64,000 nt of DNA from Nitrospira sp. (lineage in GTDB: Bacteria > Nitrospirota > Nitrospiria > Nitrospirales > Nitrospiraceae): the NCBI GenBank assembly GCA_009594995.1, contig VOPR01000033.1, positions 1 through 64,000 of the forward strand, written 5' to 3'. This document shows, one piece after another, positions 24,916-32,698 of the stretch. Each line of letters begins with the position of its first letter. Within the stretch, counting starts at the first letter, position 1. A model generated the notes under the pieces. It was not told where the DNA came from. It made no database searches and saw nothing but the letters and a program-made list of their open reading frames with translations. The position numbers and the translations under genes were made by a program.

Positions 24916-26463
24916 CTACATGAATCGTATTTGCCACTGTACCAAGAAGGCATTCTGGGCGAAAGGGTCACCGACGCCGCGCGTCGGATCGACGACGTTG
25001 TTGGCCCCATTGCCGGAATGGTGGCGGAATTCATAGTTGACCTGCAGCTTCGATTGGACCTTCGGCGGAAAGTTTTCGAAGTAGTAACTCAGGCCGACGA
25101 TGGTTCTGGTGTAAAGGTCATTGCCGATTCTGGTGTTCGGGTCGAATTGTTCGTACATGACGACCGGCTCAAAGTTTTCGAGCGGGCCGTCGGTAATCAG
25201 GTACTTGGCCAGCACGTACCAGGTACGTCGTTGCACGCCCGGGGCGCCTGAGCCACCGCAGATAGCCTGCACATCACAGGCACCGTTGGCCGGCCGTCCA
25301 ACCGTGGTTTGGTTTGCGCCATCATGCCCCTGCCAGATTTCTCCCTGCACCATGAAGCCGGGCAGAATCTTCGACGTGTAGCGAAAGTCCAACCCGTAGC
25401 GATCGAAGGCGCCTTTGCCACGGCCATTGATATTGGTATTGGCGTTGTTCGACTCGCCTTGAATCGTGGTGAAACTGATAAATGACACGTCGCTCCCGAA
25501 GAGACGCACCCGTGAGTAGAAGCTCTTGGGCGCGTTCGATCCGGTCGCGTTCGCATGGTAATTGTTGTTGTTCATAATACCGGCCACGTACTCCAGCCGG
25601 TTGAACAGTTTGCCACGCATATCGAGGAAATAATCACGTTCTTGGAGAAACTCGACTGTACCGGCGGAACCGGTACGATTGCCCACTCCGGAGCCGACGG
25701 AGGTGAGGTACGGAGAACTGATGACATCGCGTAACCCACCGGACGTTTCCGTGAAGATACCGAACGGCATTCGAAAGATACCCATGCGGAAATAATTCAC
25801 GTTGGGCGCCCATGATTGCACCGGCCGCACGTCCAGGTAGGCTTCCCGAAAGAACGTCGAGGAGGTTGGTACTCCGCCTGTGGCCGCACTGCCGCCGGTC
25901 GGTGTGTTATTCAACAGATTGATGCTTTGAAACTCCATCAACGTGTGCCATCGCGGGAGTGTATCGCTAATGCGGCCCCAGAAGAGGATTTCCGACCGCC
26001 GGATGGACAGGTTGTCCTGGCTTCGTCCTTCCGCCACATGCGCATCCTGGTGGGTGTACAACCATTGCAGCGCATTCAGTCCGAAATTCACCTTGTCCCT
26101 GAGGATCGGCAGCAACTCAGCTTTTGACTTCCATTCGTCCAGGGTGTCGACTCGCTTGTCTCGCTCCCCGCCTTTGTATTCCTGCTCGGCACGAATCTGA
26201 ATCCACTCCTCTTTGGTAATCGTCCCCTTCTGCATTAAGAGGTCTTCGATCGACGTGCCGCCTAGAGGAACGTCCGGAGCTGCAGACGAAGGGCCGGCGC
26301 CGCTCGGAGCCGGGCCCATAGCCTGGGCGACGACGGTATGGGACGGCGGGGCCATCGGGCCTTGCCGCGATGAGTCATCGGCCCAGGACGCAGTCACGCA
26401 GAGACTGAGCACTGCGGTGCAGAACAGGCCGCTGATGGGTGCAACCAACGGGCGTCTTTTCAT
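24916..26463 (-). CDS. Porin, OprO/OprP-like (phosphate-selective type)
   Basis: Outer-membrane beta-barrel of 515 residues from ATG 26463, which follows AAGGAGG. A signal peptide (to about residue 29) is followed by an N-terminal helix region with the LLMQKGTITKEEWIQIRAE block seen in Porin_O_P proteins. The rest alternates aromatic-rich strands (FREAYLDVRP, NYFRMGIFRMPFGIF, RYTSKILPGFMVQGEIW). The chain ends in VQWQIRFM. Phosphate preference is inferred from family and from the Pho-like box 84-98 bp upstream. It leads an operon with three lipoproteins. Confidence 0.85.
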   Translation of the reverse strand: MKRRPLVAPISGLFCTAVLSLCVTASWADDSSRQGPMAPPSHTVVAQAMGPAPSGAGPSSAAPDVPLGGTSIEDLLMQKGTITKEEWIQIRAEQEYKGGERDKRVDTLDEWKSKAELLPILRDKVNFGLNALQWLYTHQDAHVAEGRSQDNLSIRRSEILFWGRISDTLPRWHTLMEFQSINLLNNTPTGGSAATGGVPTSSTFFREAYLDVRPVQSWAPNVNYFRMGIFRMPFGIFTETSGGLRDVISSPYLTSVGSGVGNRTGSAGTVEFLQERDYFLDMRGKLFNRLEYVAGIMNNNNYHANATGSNAPKSFYSRVRLFGSDVSFISFTTIQGESNNANTNINGRGKGAFDRYGLDFRYTSKILPGFMVQGEIWQGHDGANQTTVGRPANGACDVQAICGGSGAPGVQRRTWYVLAKYLITDGPLENFEPVVMYEQFDPNTRIGNDLYTRTIVGLSYYFENFPPKVQSKLQVNYEFRHHSGNGANNVVDPTRGVGDPFAQNAFLVQWQIRFM

Positions 26464-26546
26464 TACGAACTTCCTCCTTGTGTCTGTTGATCTCGTGAAC
26501 GCGGGCGGATCGTAGTCGAGATGCATCACACCGACGTTCGAACTCT

Positions 26547-26561
26547 GTTACCGATGTGTAA
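26547..26561 (-). promoter_or_regulatory. Pho-box-like direct repeat upstream of the porin operon
   Basis: On the minus strand TTAC (26561-26558) and TAAC (26550-26547) are 11 bp apart in TTTTACACATCGGTAACAGA, with a weaker GAAC in phase a further 11 bp on. Confidence 0.55.
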
Positions 26562-26639
26562 AACCCTGTCGTTGCTTTCGTGACATCGCCGATGTGTGTC
26601 TGATGTGTGTCTCTGGAATCAGGTCCATCATGCGGCCGC

Positions 26640-27350
26640 TCAGGTGGCGGACAATTTGTATCCGACGCCTCTGATCGTGAGAATCCATTGCGGGGCCGAC
26701 GGTTTGTATTCCAGTTTCTGACGGAGCGCATGGATATGGACATCCAGCGCATGTTCTTCGAGGGCGTAGTCTTCTCCCCATACAAGATTGAGCAGTTCCT
26801 GGCGCGTCAGCACGCGCCCGGGGTTTTGCAGGAGGACCCGAAGAATCTGGAATTCCTTCGGGGTCAGCTGGATCGGCTTTTCCTCGACTCTCACCTCGTG
26901 GCGATCGAGATTCATGGAGAGTGCGTTCACTCGAAATTCCCTGGCTGGCGCGGCTTGAAACTCTTGTCTCCGAAGCAGCGCCTTGATGATGGCCAGCCAT
27001 TCTCGGTGACGGTACGAATCGATCACCATATCAAATCCAGCCGCAAGATCCTCCAACGTGTCCTCTTCGGTGCAAGGTTCTCCCTGTGGATGAAGCGCGA
27101 TCATGGGAATGTGCCGTAGTGCCTGGTCGTGCCGCAGAACAGCAATGACCTTGTGTCGCCGGTCGATCAGCGCCAATTTAAACGCAGCTCGAGGAGCAAG
27201 AAACAAGGCGGCCTCGGCCGTCGGTGCGAGTGAGACGTGATAGCCGTTCGGCCGCAACAGATGTTGAACGACCTCGGCAAATGCTTCGTCCTTGGTGAGA
27301 AGAAGCACCGCGATTCCCTGATGACGAGCCGGTTCCATCGCCTGCTGCAT
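26640..27350 (-). CDS. PhoB/OmpR-type response regulator with degenerate receiver
   Basis: About 236 residues. The C-terminal winged helix (about 140-232) is intact: LTPKEFQILRVLLQNPGRVL, then VDVH-type recognition helix HALDVHIHALRQKLEYKP and ILTIRGVGYKL. The receiver half is abnormal. Asp63 sits at the phosphorylation position, but the usual Thr/Ser is replaced (MIALH) and the conserved Lys is Asp111 (VIDSYRHREW). It may therefore work without phosphorylation or bind another signal. It is divergent from psiE, with a Pho-like box in each direction. The start is uncertain: ATG 27350 chosen over a TTG at 27371; neither has a clear ribosome site. Confidence 0.82.
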   Translation of the reverse strand: MQQAMEPARHQGIAVLLLTKDEAFAEVVQHLLRPNGYHVSLAPTAEAALFLAPRAAFKLALIDRRHKVIAVLRHDQALRHIPMIALHPQGEPCTEEDTLEDLAAGFDMVIDSYRHREWLAIIKALLRRQEFQAAPAREFRVNALSMNLDRHEVRVEEKPIQLTPKEFQILRVLLQNPGRVLTRQELLNLVWGEDYALEEHALDVHIHALRQKLEYKPSAPQWILTIRGVGYKLSAT

Positions 27351-27394
27351 GGTCTGATGGTACCGGTGCAAGATTGCACGCCTGTATCCCGATT

Positions 27395-27409
27395 GTTACG
27401 GCTGTGTAA
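27395..27409 (-). promoter_or_regulatory. Pho-box-like direct repeat upstream of the degenerate regulator
   Basis: On the minus strand TTAC (27409-27406) and TAAC (27398-27395) are 11 bp apart in TTTACACAGCCGTAACAATC, 45-60 bp upstream of the start codon. Confidence 0.55.
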
Positions 27410-27465
27410 ATACCACAGGTGCATGCCAATAAGCCGTCGAACCCGTCGATCAACCCGGCAAAACG

Positions 27466-27491
27466 TAACCTGTTCGTAATGTCGCTGTGAA
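27466..27491 (+). promoter_or_regulatory. Pho-box-like repeat upstream of psiE
   Basis: TAAC (27466), TAAT (27477) and TGAA (27488) recur at 11 bp. They lie about 125 bp upstream of psiE and point towards it. Confidence 0.5.
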
Positions 27492-27613
27492 CAGCATGGA
27501 ACAATGGCTGGGTAGACTCACGATGAAGGTTGTGGTTCATGGGCTTCGGGAAGAAGCCTCAGGGCAAGGTGCTCAGCCATAACCCATCTTGTGACAAGGA
27601 GGAGTTCACACGT

Positions 27614-28123
27614 ATGACGTTCACACACATTCAATCCCGGGTGCCGCGCGTTGCAGGGTTGGCAGGTCGCGTGATCGAAACGGATCTCACCGATCTGTGG
27701 ATGAAAGGTATCAAAGGGGTGCTGAGTCTCCTGATATTGACGATTCTCATTGCGCTCACGGGAGGCGTCATTAAGACGTTTTTGGATATCAGGCTCCTAC
27801 TTGATGCGGCGGTTGAGGTCGGACTTCGTCAGATCATTGTTGATACGCTGATCCTCCTCGCCGTCGTCGAAGTCTTCAAGACGACACTGACATATTTTTC
27901 CGAAGGCCGCGTCAAGGTGACCTTTATCGTGGATACGATTCTGGTCGTCATGCTGACGGAAATCATTTCCCTCTGGTTCAAGGAGGCTGATCAGGCCAAG
28001 TTACTCTCATTGGGAGCAATTCTTCTGGCATTGGGAGCCGTGCGAGTCGTCGCCGTGCGCTGTTCGCCCGCGCAGGGAGAAGGCAGTGGGAAATGCATGG
28101 TCTCTTGTCGCGAGGGAATCTAG
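27614..28123 (+). CDS. psiE: Phosphate-starvation-inducible PsiE-family membrane protein
   Basis: Inner-membrane protein of 169 residues with four hydrophobic segments: GVLSLLILTILIALTGGV, QIIVDTLILLAVVEVF, VTFIVDTILVVMLTEIISLW and SLGAILLALGAVRVVAVR. The VDTLILLAVVEVFKTTLTYF and RVKVTFIVDTILVVMLTEI blocks match the PsiE family. PsiE is phosphate-starvation induced in E. coli, function unresolved. An AGGAGG lies about 12 bp before the ATG at 27614. The Pho-like repeats upstream and the island context agree with the name. Confidence 0.85.
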   Translation: MTFTHIQSRVPRVAGLAGRVIETDLTDLWMKGIKGVLSLLILTILIALTGGVIKTFLDIRLLLDAAVEVGLRQIIVDTLILLAVVEVFKTTLTYFSEGRVKVTFIVDTILVVMLTEIISLWFKEADQAKLLSLGAILLALGAVRVVAVRCSPAQGEGSGKCMVSCREGI

Positions 28124-28283
28124 TCCCTCGCGGCCGGGTGCCGGATTAACTCAGTCTTGATGAATGACTGATGTCGGAGACATACGAATGCCGCAGAGTG
28201 AGAATCATATCGTGCAGCCGCCATCCGGCTCAGGAGCACAGCGCTCCTGGAGCATGGGGACATTCCAACCAGGAGGATCCGCC

Positions 28284-28523
28284 ATGGTTCACCAATCTGC
28301 CTTGCTGAGCAGTGAATGTAGAATTCTGGAGTTATTGCGTGCGAGACAATCCCTGACGTTGGAACAGGCGGTGACGTTGCTTCCAGAATTGAGTTGGAAT
28401 CAGGTCTTCAAGACGGTGGATGAGTTGAGCCGTGGCGGAAAGATCATTCTGCTGAGAAGAGGGTTTGACTATGAAATCGAACGGGTTTCCGTCCGGCAGG
28501 CTGCATTGGCCTGCGTAGGATAA
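28284..28523 (+). CDS. Small winged-helix-like protein, unknown
   Basis: Predicted 79-residue soluble protein. ATG 28284 follows AGGAGG at ideal spacing; the in-frame ATG at 28188 lacks one. The sequence SECRILELLRARQSLTLEQA, then WNQVFKTVDELSRGGKIILL and RRGFDYEIERV, looks like helix-turn-helix plus wing, as in small DNA-binding regulators. It lies 160 bp after psiE and faces a response regulator gene across 32 bp. It may be a transcription factor of the phosphate island; this is inference from fold-like pattern only. Confidence 0.65.
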   Translation: MVHQSALLSSECRILELLRARQSLTLEQAVTLLPELSWNQVFKTVDELSRGGKIILLRRGFDYEIERVSVRQAALACVG

Positions 28524-28555
28524 CTCGCGTCGTCTCTTTCCGTTCCGTACCGCTC

Positions 28556-29248
28556 TCAACGGCGTGAGCGCAGTCGATACCGGTATCCCGGTAACACGTC
28601 GATGGACCCCGCACCACTGTTCTCAATCTTTCGATGAAGCCTGCGAACGTCGCGATCCAACTCTTGGAGCGTCTCGCCAGGTCTCTCCCCTGCTTGAAGG
28701 TCTGTCAATTCTTCCGCACCCAGCAAGGCGTTTTCGTGGCGGAGCAGAACGCTGAGCAGCGTCAGTTCCCTTCGTGACAGGGAGAGTTCTCCTTTCCCAA
28801 GCGAGACGGCGAAGTAGGGCCCCTGCACTCTGACGGCGGCATTCGAGTCCGGACGTAACTCCGGCACGGACTCTCTGATTCGTCGAAGGACCGCCCGTAC
28901 CCGCAACACCACCTCCCGCGGACTAAACGGTTTCACCACGTAGTCGTCTGCACCCATCTCCAGGCCGGCGATCCGCTCGGCTTCGCCGCCGATCGCCGTG
29001 AGCATGATGATCGGGATGTGCTGGGTTGACGTGGTCTGTCGCACCATCCGGCAGATGTCCTGTCCGCTGAGTCCGGGCAGCATCAGGTCGAGCAGGATCA
29101 GTGACGGCGGACGGCGTTGAATCTCCTGCCATCCGGCCTGGCCGTCGGTGGCCACCGACGTGTCAAAGTGTGCGAGACGCAAAGCTCGATCGACGAGTGA
29201 GGCGTGAAGCGGTTCGTCTTCGATGATCTGCACGGTCGGGTTGTTCAT
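28556..29248 (-). CDS. OmpR/PhoB-type response regulator
   Basis: A 230-residue regulator with a canonical receiver: acidic pocket at Glu10/Asp11/Glu12, phospho-acceptor Asp54 (LLDLMLPGLSG), Thr84 (IMLTA) and Lys106 (VVKPF). The C-terminal domain (about 135-228) starts as a normal winged helix (GKGELSLSRRELTLLSVLLR) but the recognition helix region is divergent (LQELDRDVRRLHRKIENSGA) and ends DVLPGYRYRL. No kinase gene is adjacent. It is divergent from the pst operon, across a 211-bp region with a Pho-like box, which makes it the best candidate in the window for the PhoB role. Confidence 0.88.
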   Translation of the reverse strand: MNNPTVQIIEDEPLHASLVDRALRLAHFDTSVATDGQAGWQEIQRRPPSLILLDLMLPGLSGQDICRMVRQTTSTQHIPIIMLTAIGGEAERIAGLEMGADDYVVKPFSPREVVLRVRAVLRRIRESVPELRPDSNAAVRVQGPYFAVSLGKGELSLSRRELTLLSVLLRHENALLGAEELTDLQAGERPGETLQELDRDVRRLHRKIENSGAGSIDVLPGYRYRLRSRR

Positions 29249-29360
29249 GGCATTCCAGGATACGAGGCGGCGGTTTCAGGTCCCTCAATGCTCCTTCTTG
29301 GTTGTGTTAACTCCATCCTGAGCTGATGAAACCGCCGGAGATGGGGCGGCAACGGAAAGT

Positions 29361-29375
29361 TAACATGGTGTTTAC
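29361..29375 (+). promoter_or_regulatory. Pho-box-like direct repeat upstream of the pst operon
   Basis: TAAC (29361) and TTAC (29372) are 11 bp apart in GTTAACATGGTGTTTACACT, flanked by weaker in-phase CAAC and TGAA. About 85 bp upstream of the pstS start. Confidence 0.6.
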
Positions 29376-29459
29376 ACTGGGCTGAAGGCCGTGAAATGCC
29401 ACCCCCCTATGCTCAGCGTTGTCATATTCACCGCCCGTCTAACCGGAGGAATCTTTTCT

Positions 29460-30470
29460 ATGATCGTTTCACGCCAGATGTGCCTGGGGCTCACGCTGAC
29501 CGCGCTTGGTCCATTTCTGATGACGTGCCTCGTGAGTGCCGGGGCCGTCGATGCGCCTCCCGTCGAAACGATCGTTATCGATGCGGAGATTAAACCGTAC
29601 GCGAAGGTCAGTGGCGTCTCCGGCACGATCAATAGCATCGGTTCTGACACGCTTAATAATCTGATTACGCTCTGGGCAGAAGGTTTTCGCAAACAATATC
29701 CGAATGTGAAAATTCAAGTAGAGGGCAAAGGTTCGAGCACGGCGCCGCCCGCGTTGATCGAAAATACGGCTCAGCTGGGCCCCATGTCGCGAACGATGAA
29801 GTCGAGCGAGATCGACGCGTTCGAAGCCAAATTCGGCTATCCGCCCACCGCCTATCCGGTGGCCGTCGATGCGCTGGCCCTGTTCGTCAATAAAGATAAT
29901 CCGATCAAAGGGCTCACCGTTGCAGAAGTGGATGCGCTCTTCTCGAAGTCCCGCCGGCAGGGCTACACGACCGACCTCACCCGGTGGGGACAGATCGGTC
30001 ACACCGGAGATTGGGGCTCTGCGCCAATCAGTCTATATGGTCGAAACTCTGCGTCCGGAACCTACGGCTTTTTCAAAGAGCACGCGTTGAAAAATGGTGA
30101 CTTCAAAGATCAGGTGAAGGAACAGCCCGGTTCCGCTTCCGTCGTGCAAGGGATTAGCGAGGACCGGTACGGCATCGGGTATAGCGGCATCGGGTACAGC
30201 ACATCCGGCGTCAGGATGGTGCCGCTCGCGGCGAAAGCTGGTCAACCGTTCATCGAACCGACTCACGCGAATACGAAAAACGGCTCGTATCCGCTCTGGC
30301 GCTATCTCTACATTTACGTGAATCAAGCTCCGGGAAAACCCCTCTCCCCCATCGTCAAAGAGTTTCTTGCGTATGTGTACAGCCGAGAGGGGCAGTCCGA
30401 CGTGCTCAGAGATGGGTACTTCCCTGTCGAGGGAGCGCTGGCTGAGAAACAACTCGCCAAGATCCGCTAA
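29460..30470 (+). CDS. pstS: Phosphate-binding periplasmic protein PstS, operon copy
   Basis: A 336-residue phosphate receptor. Signal peptide MIVSRQMCLGLTLTALGPFL, then the PstS fold: INSIGSDTLNNLITLWAEGF, VEGKGSSTAPPALIENTAQL, VAVDALALFVNKDNPIKGLT and LYGRNSASGTYGFFKEHALK, which supply the usual phosphate-binding Ser/Thr/Asp/Arg residues. GGAGG is about 11 bp before the ATG. The stop overlaps pstC by one base (TAATG), so the two are coupled. It is clearly related to the solitary pstS at 21269, but the two differ strongly at the N-terminus. Confidence 0.95.
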   Translation: MIVSRQMCLGLTLTALGPFLMTCLVSAGAVDAPPVETIVIDAEIKPYAKVSGVSGTINSIGSDTLNNLITLWAEGFRKQYPNVKIQVEGKGSSTAPPALIENTAQLGPMSRTMKSSEIDAFEAKFGYPPTAYPVAVDALALFVNKDNPIKGLTVAEVDALFSKSRRQGYTTDLTRWGQIGHTGDWGSAPISLYGRNSASGTYGFFKEHALKNGDFKDQVKEQPGSASVVQGISEDRYGIGYSGIGYSTSGVRMVPLAAKAGQPFIEPTHANTKNGSYPLWRYLYIYVNQAPGKPLSPIVKEFLAYVYSREGQSDVLRDGYFPVEGALAEKQLAKIR

Positions 30471-32698
30471 TGATCAACGATCGGTTCCGATTCATCTTGA
30501 AGCCACTGCATCGACGATCGTTGATCGACCGATTCGCGGGTGCCGTGATTATGGTGGGGGGCCTGGCGACCATTGTCAGCATTCTCGGGATTTTCTTTTT
30601 TCTCTTTCGGGAGGTGACTCCCCTGTTCACGGCGCCGAGTGTCAAGCTCACGCAACGCTTGAGCGTGCCCGCATCCCTGACGGACGACGGTCCGGCCCAG
30701 GTTGCAGTGGATGAACATCGTGAGATCGCGCAGGTGTTCTCCTCCGGTGCGGTCCAGTTCTTTGACCTGGCATCAGGCCGGCTGATTCCCGTCGAGACGC
30801 CGCCACAACTGAATGGACACCTGATCACAGCGATGGCCTCGGGTGGCGGGAACGTGCCGCGCTTCGCGGTGGGCACAGCTGACGGGGAAGTCCTGCTCGT
30901 GAAGGTCGGCACCACGACTGAATTTTCCGAACAGGGTGAACGTATCAAACGACCCCATATCAAGGCCGGCCAACCCATTCCGCTGACGAAAAGTCCTATT
31001 GTCCGTCTGGCCTATCGTTCGAGTGATCACGGCAGCCTGCTGGCTCTCGTTTCCAAGGGAGGCCGATTACTTGTGGCGCGGCTTGCTACGGATGACCCTA
31101 CAGGAAACAGCCCGACGATTGTGGATTTGCCTCAACCGGCCGGCGTCGTGACGGCGCTGGCGCTGGATGCGGGGCTTGAAAACCTGTATGTGGGGACCTC
31201 GGACGGACAGGTCGTGCATATCGGCCTCTCTGACACGGCATCGCCTGAGGTGAGGGCGACCTATGTGGTGGCCGCACCTTCGGTGGCGGTGGCTTCGTTG
31301 GGGTTTCTGAGTGGTGATCGCAGCCTTGTCATTATGGCGGCGGATGGCGCGGTTTCGACTTGGGGGCTCGTACGACGCGCCGATGCGCCCTCCGGCTGGA
31401 AGCTCACTCAGATGCACACTCTCCGCTCTCACACTGCGTCGGTTACCGCGTTTGCTCCGTCTCAGCGGGTGAAGAGTTTCGTGACCGGCGATGCGAAAGG
31501 AAACCTGTTCCTTCACCATGCGACGTCATCCCAAACGTTCCTGCGTGTAAGCAACGGCGAGTTTCCGATTCGTGCCGTCGCGTTTGCGCCTAAAGGAGAC
31601 GGGTTGATCGCATTGGATAGCGCGGGGCAATTGTTTCTCTACCAGGTGCAGAATCCTTATCCTGAAGTCACATTTGACACGCTGTTCGGCAAAGTCTGGT
31701 ACGAAGGGTATGACCAGCCGGCGTATGTGTGGCAATCCTCCTCCGGATCGGATGACGTGGAGCCGAAACTCGGTTTGCTTCCGCTTGCATTCGGAACCCT
31801 CAAGGGAACCATGTACGCTCTGTTCCTGGCTGTGCCGATCGCGATCCTGGCCGCGATGTGCACCTCGCAGTTCATGCATCAGGATCTGCGCGCTAAAATT
31901 AAACCGATTATTGAAGTCATGGCGGCGCTGCCGACCGTGGTGCTCGGCTTTCTGGCCGGCCTCTGGCTGGCTCCCCTCCTCGAGCGCATGCTCCCGGCCA
32001 TTGCCGGCATGGCATTGGTGCTGCCGCTGCTCGTCGTGATCGCGTCGCTCGGCTGGTATCTCTGCCCGTTGGCCTTCAAGCGACACGTCGCGCATGGGAA
32101 TGAAGCACTGATGTTAATGCCAATCCTGGCCATTGGAATCGGCGGCTGCCTGTGGGCCAACTCCTCCCTGGAACAGTGGTGGTTCGACGGCAACGTCAAG
32201 GCCTGGCTCTCAAGCCACCTGGGAATCCAATACGATCAGCGCAATGCTCTGGTGGTCGGCATCGTGATGGGGTTTGCCATTGTGCCGGTGATTTACAGTA
32301 TTGCCGAAGAAGCGCTCTCCAACGTGCCGAAGACGCAGATCGCCGGATCTCTCGCATTAGGCGCCACACGATGGCAAACGGTGTGGCATCTGGTGCTGCT
32401 GTCCGCTAGTCCCGGGATCTTTTCCGCCGTCATGATCGGGTTCGGGCGGGCGATCGGCGAAACTATGATAGTGCTGATGGCGACCGGGAATACGCCCATT
32501 CTGGATTGGAATTGGGCGAACGGTTTCCGGACCCTGTCGGCCAATATTGCGGTGGAGATTCCTGAAGCCCCGCACGGCGGAAGCCTGTATCGCGTGTTAT
32601 TCCTGGCGGCGTTACTCCTGTTCATTGTCACGTTCGTCATTAACTCGTTGGCCGAGTTGGTTCGCCAACGCCTCCGGGATAAATACAGCCATGGATAA
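30470..32698 (+). CDS. pstC: Phosphate ABC permease PstC with large beta-propeller-like periplasmic insert
   Basis: Inner-membrane permease of 742 residues; classical PstC has about 320. One membrane segment (about 25-48) is followed by a periplasmic region of nearly 400 residues (about 55-435). This contains repeated short beta motifs such as ALALDAGLENLYVGTSDGQV, SVTAFAPSQRVKSFVTGDAK and IRAVAFAPKGDGLIALDSAG, which look like WD40/propeller blades. The permease core follows (about 440-735). It has the cytoplasmic coupling loop EEALSNVPKTQIAGSLALGA and the block GFGRAIGETMIVLMATGN. Long PstC proteins are known from pseudomonads, so this is a variant rather than a new protein. It overlaps pstA by 8 bp. 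Confidence 0.93.
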   Translation: MINDRFRFILKPLHRRSLIDRFAGAVIMVGGLATIVSILGIFFFLFREVTPLFTAPSVKLTQRLSVPASLTDDGPAQVAVDEHREIAQVFSSGAVQFFDLASGRLIPVETPPQLNGHLITAMASGGGNVPRFAVGTADGEVLLVKVGTTTEFSEQGERIKRPHIKAGQPIPLTKSPIVRLAYRSSDHGSLLALVSKGGRLLVARLATDDPTGNSPTIVDLPQPAGVVTALALDAGLENLYVGTSDGQVVHIGLSDTASPEVRATYVVAAPSVAVASLGFLSGDRSLVIMAADGAVSTWGLVRRADAPSGWKLTQMHTLRSHTASVTAFAPSQRVKSFVTGDAKGNLFLHHATSSQTFLRVSNGEFPIRAVAFAPKGDGLIALDSAGQLFLYQVQNPYPEVTFDTLFGKVWYEGYDQPAYVWQSSSGSDDVEPKLGLLPLAFGTLKGTMYALFLAVPIAILAAMCTSQFMHQDLRAKIKPIIEVMAALPTVVLGFLAGLWLAPLLERMLPAIAGMALVLPLLVVIASLGWYLCPLAFKRHVAHGNEALMLMPILAIGIGGCLWANSSLEQWWFDGNVKAWLSSHLGIQYDQRNALVVGIVMGFAIVPVIYSIAEEALSNVPKTQIAGSLALGATRWQTVWHLVLLSASPGIFSAVMIGFGRAIGETMIVLMATGNTPILDWNWANGFRTLSANIAVEIPEAPHGGSLYRVLFLAALLLFIVTFVINSLAELVRQRLRDKYSHG

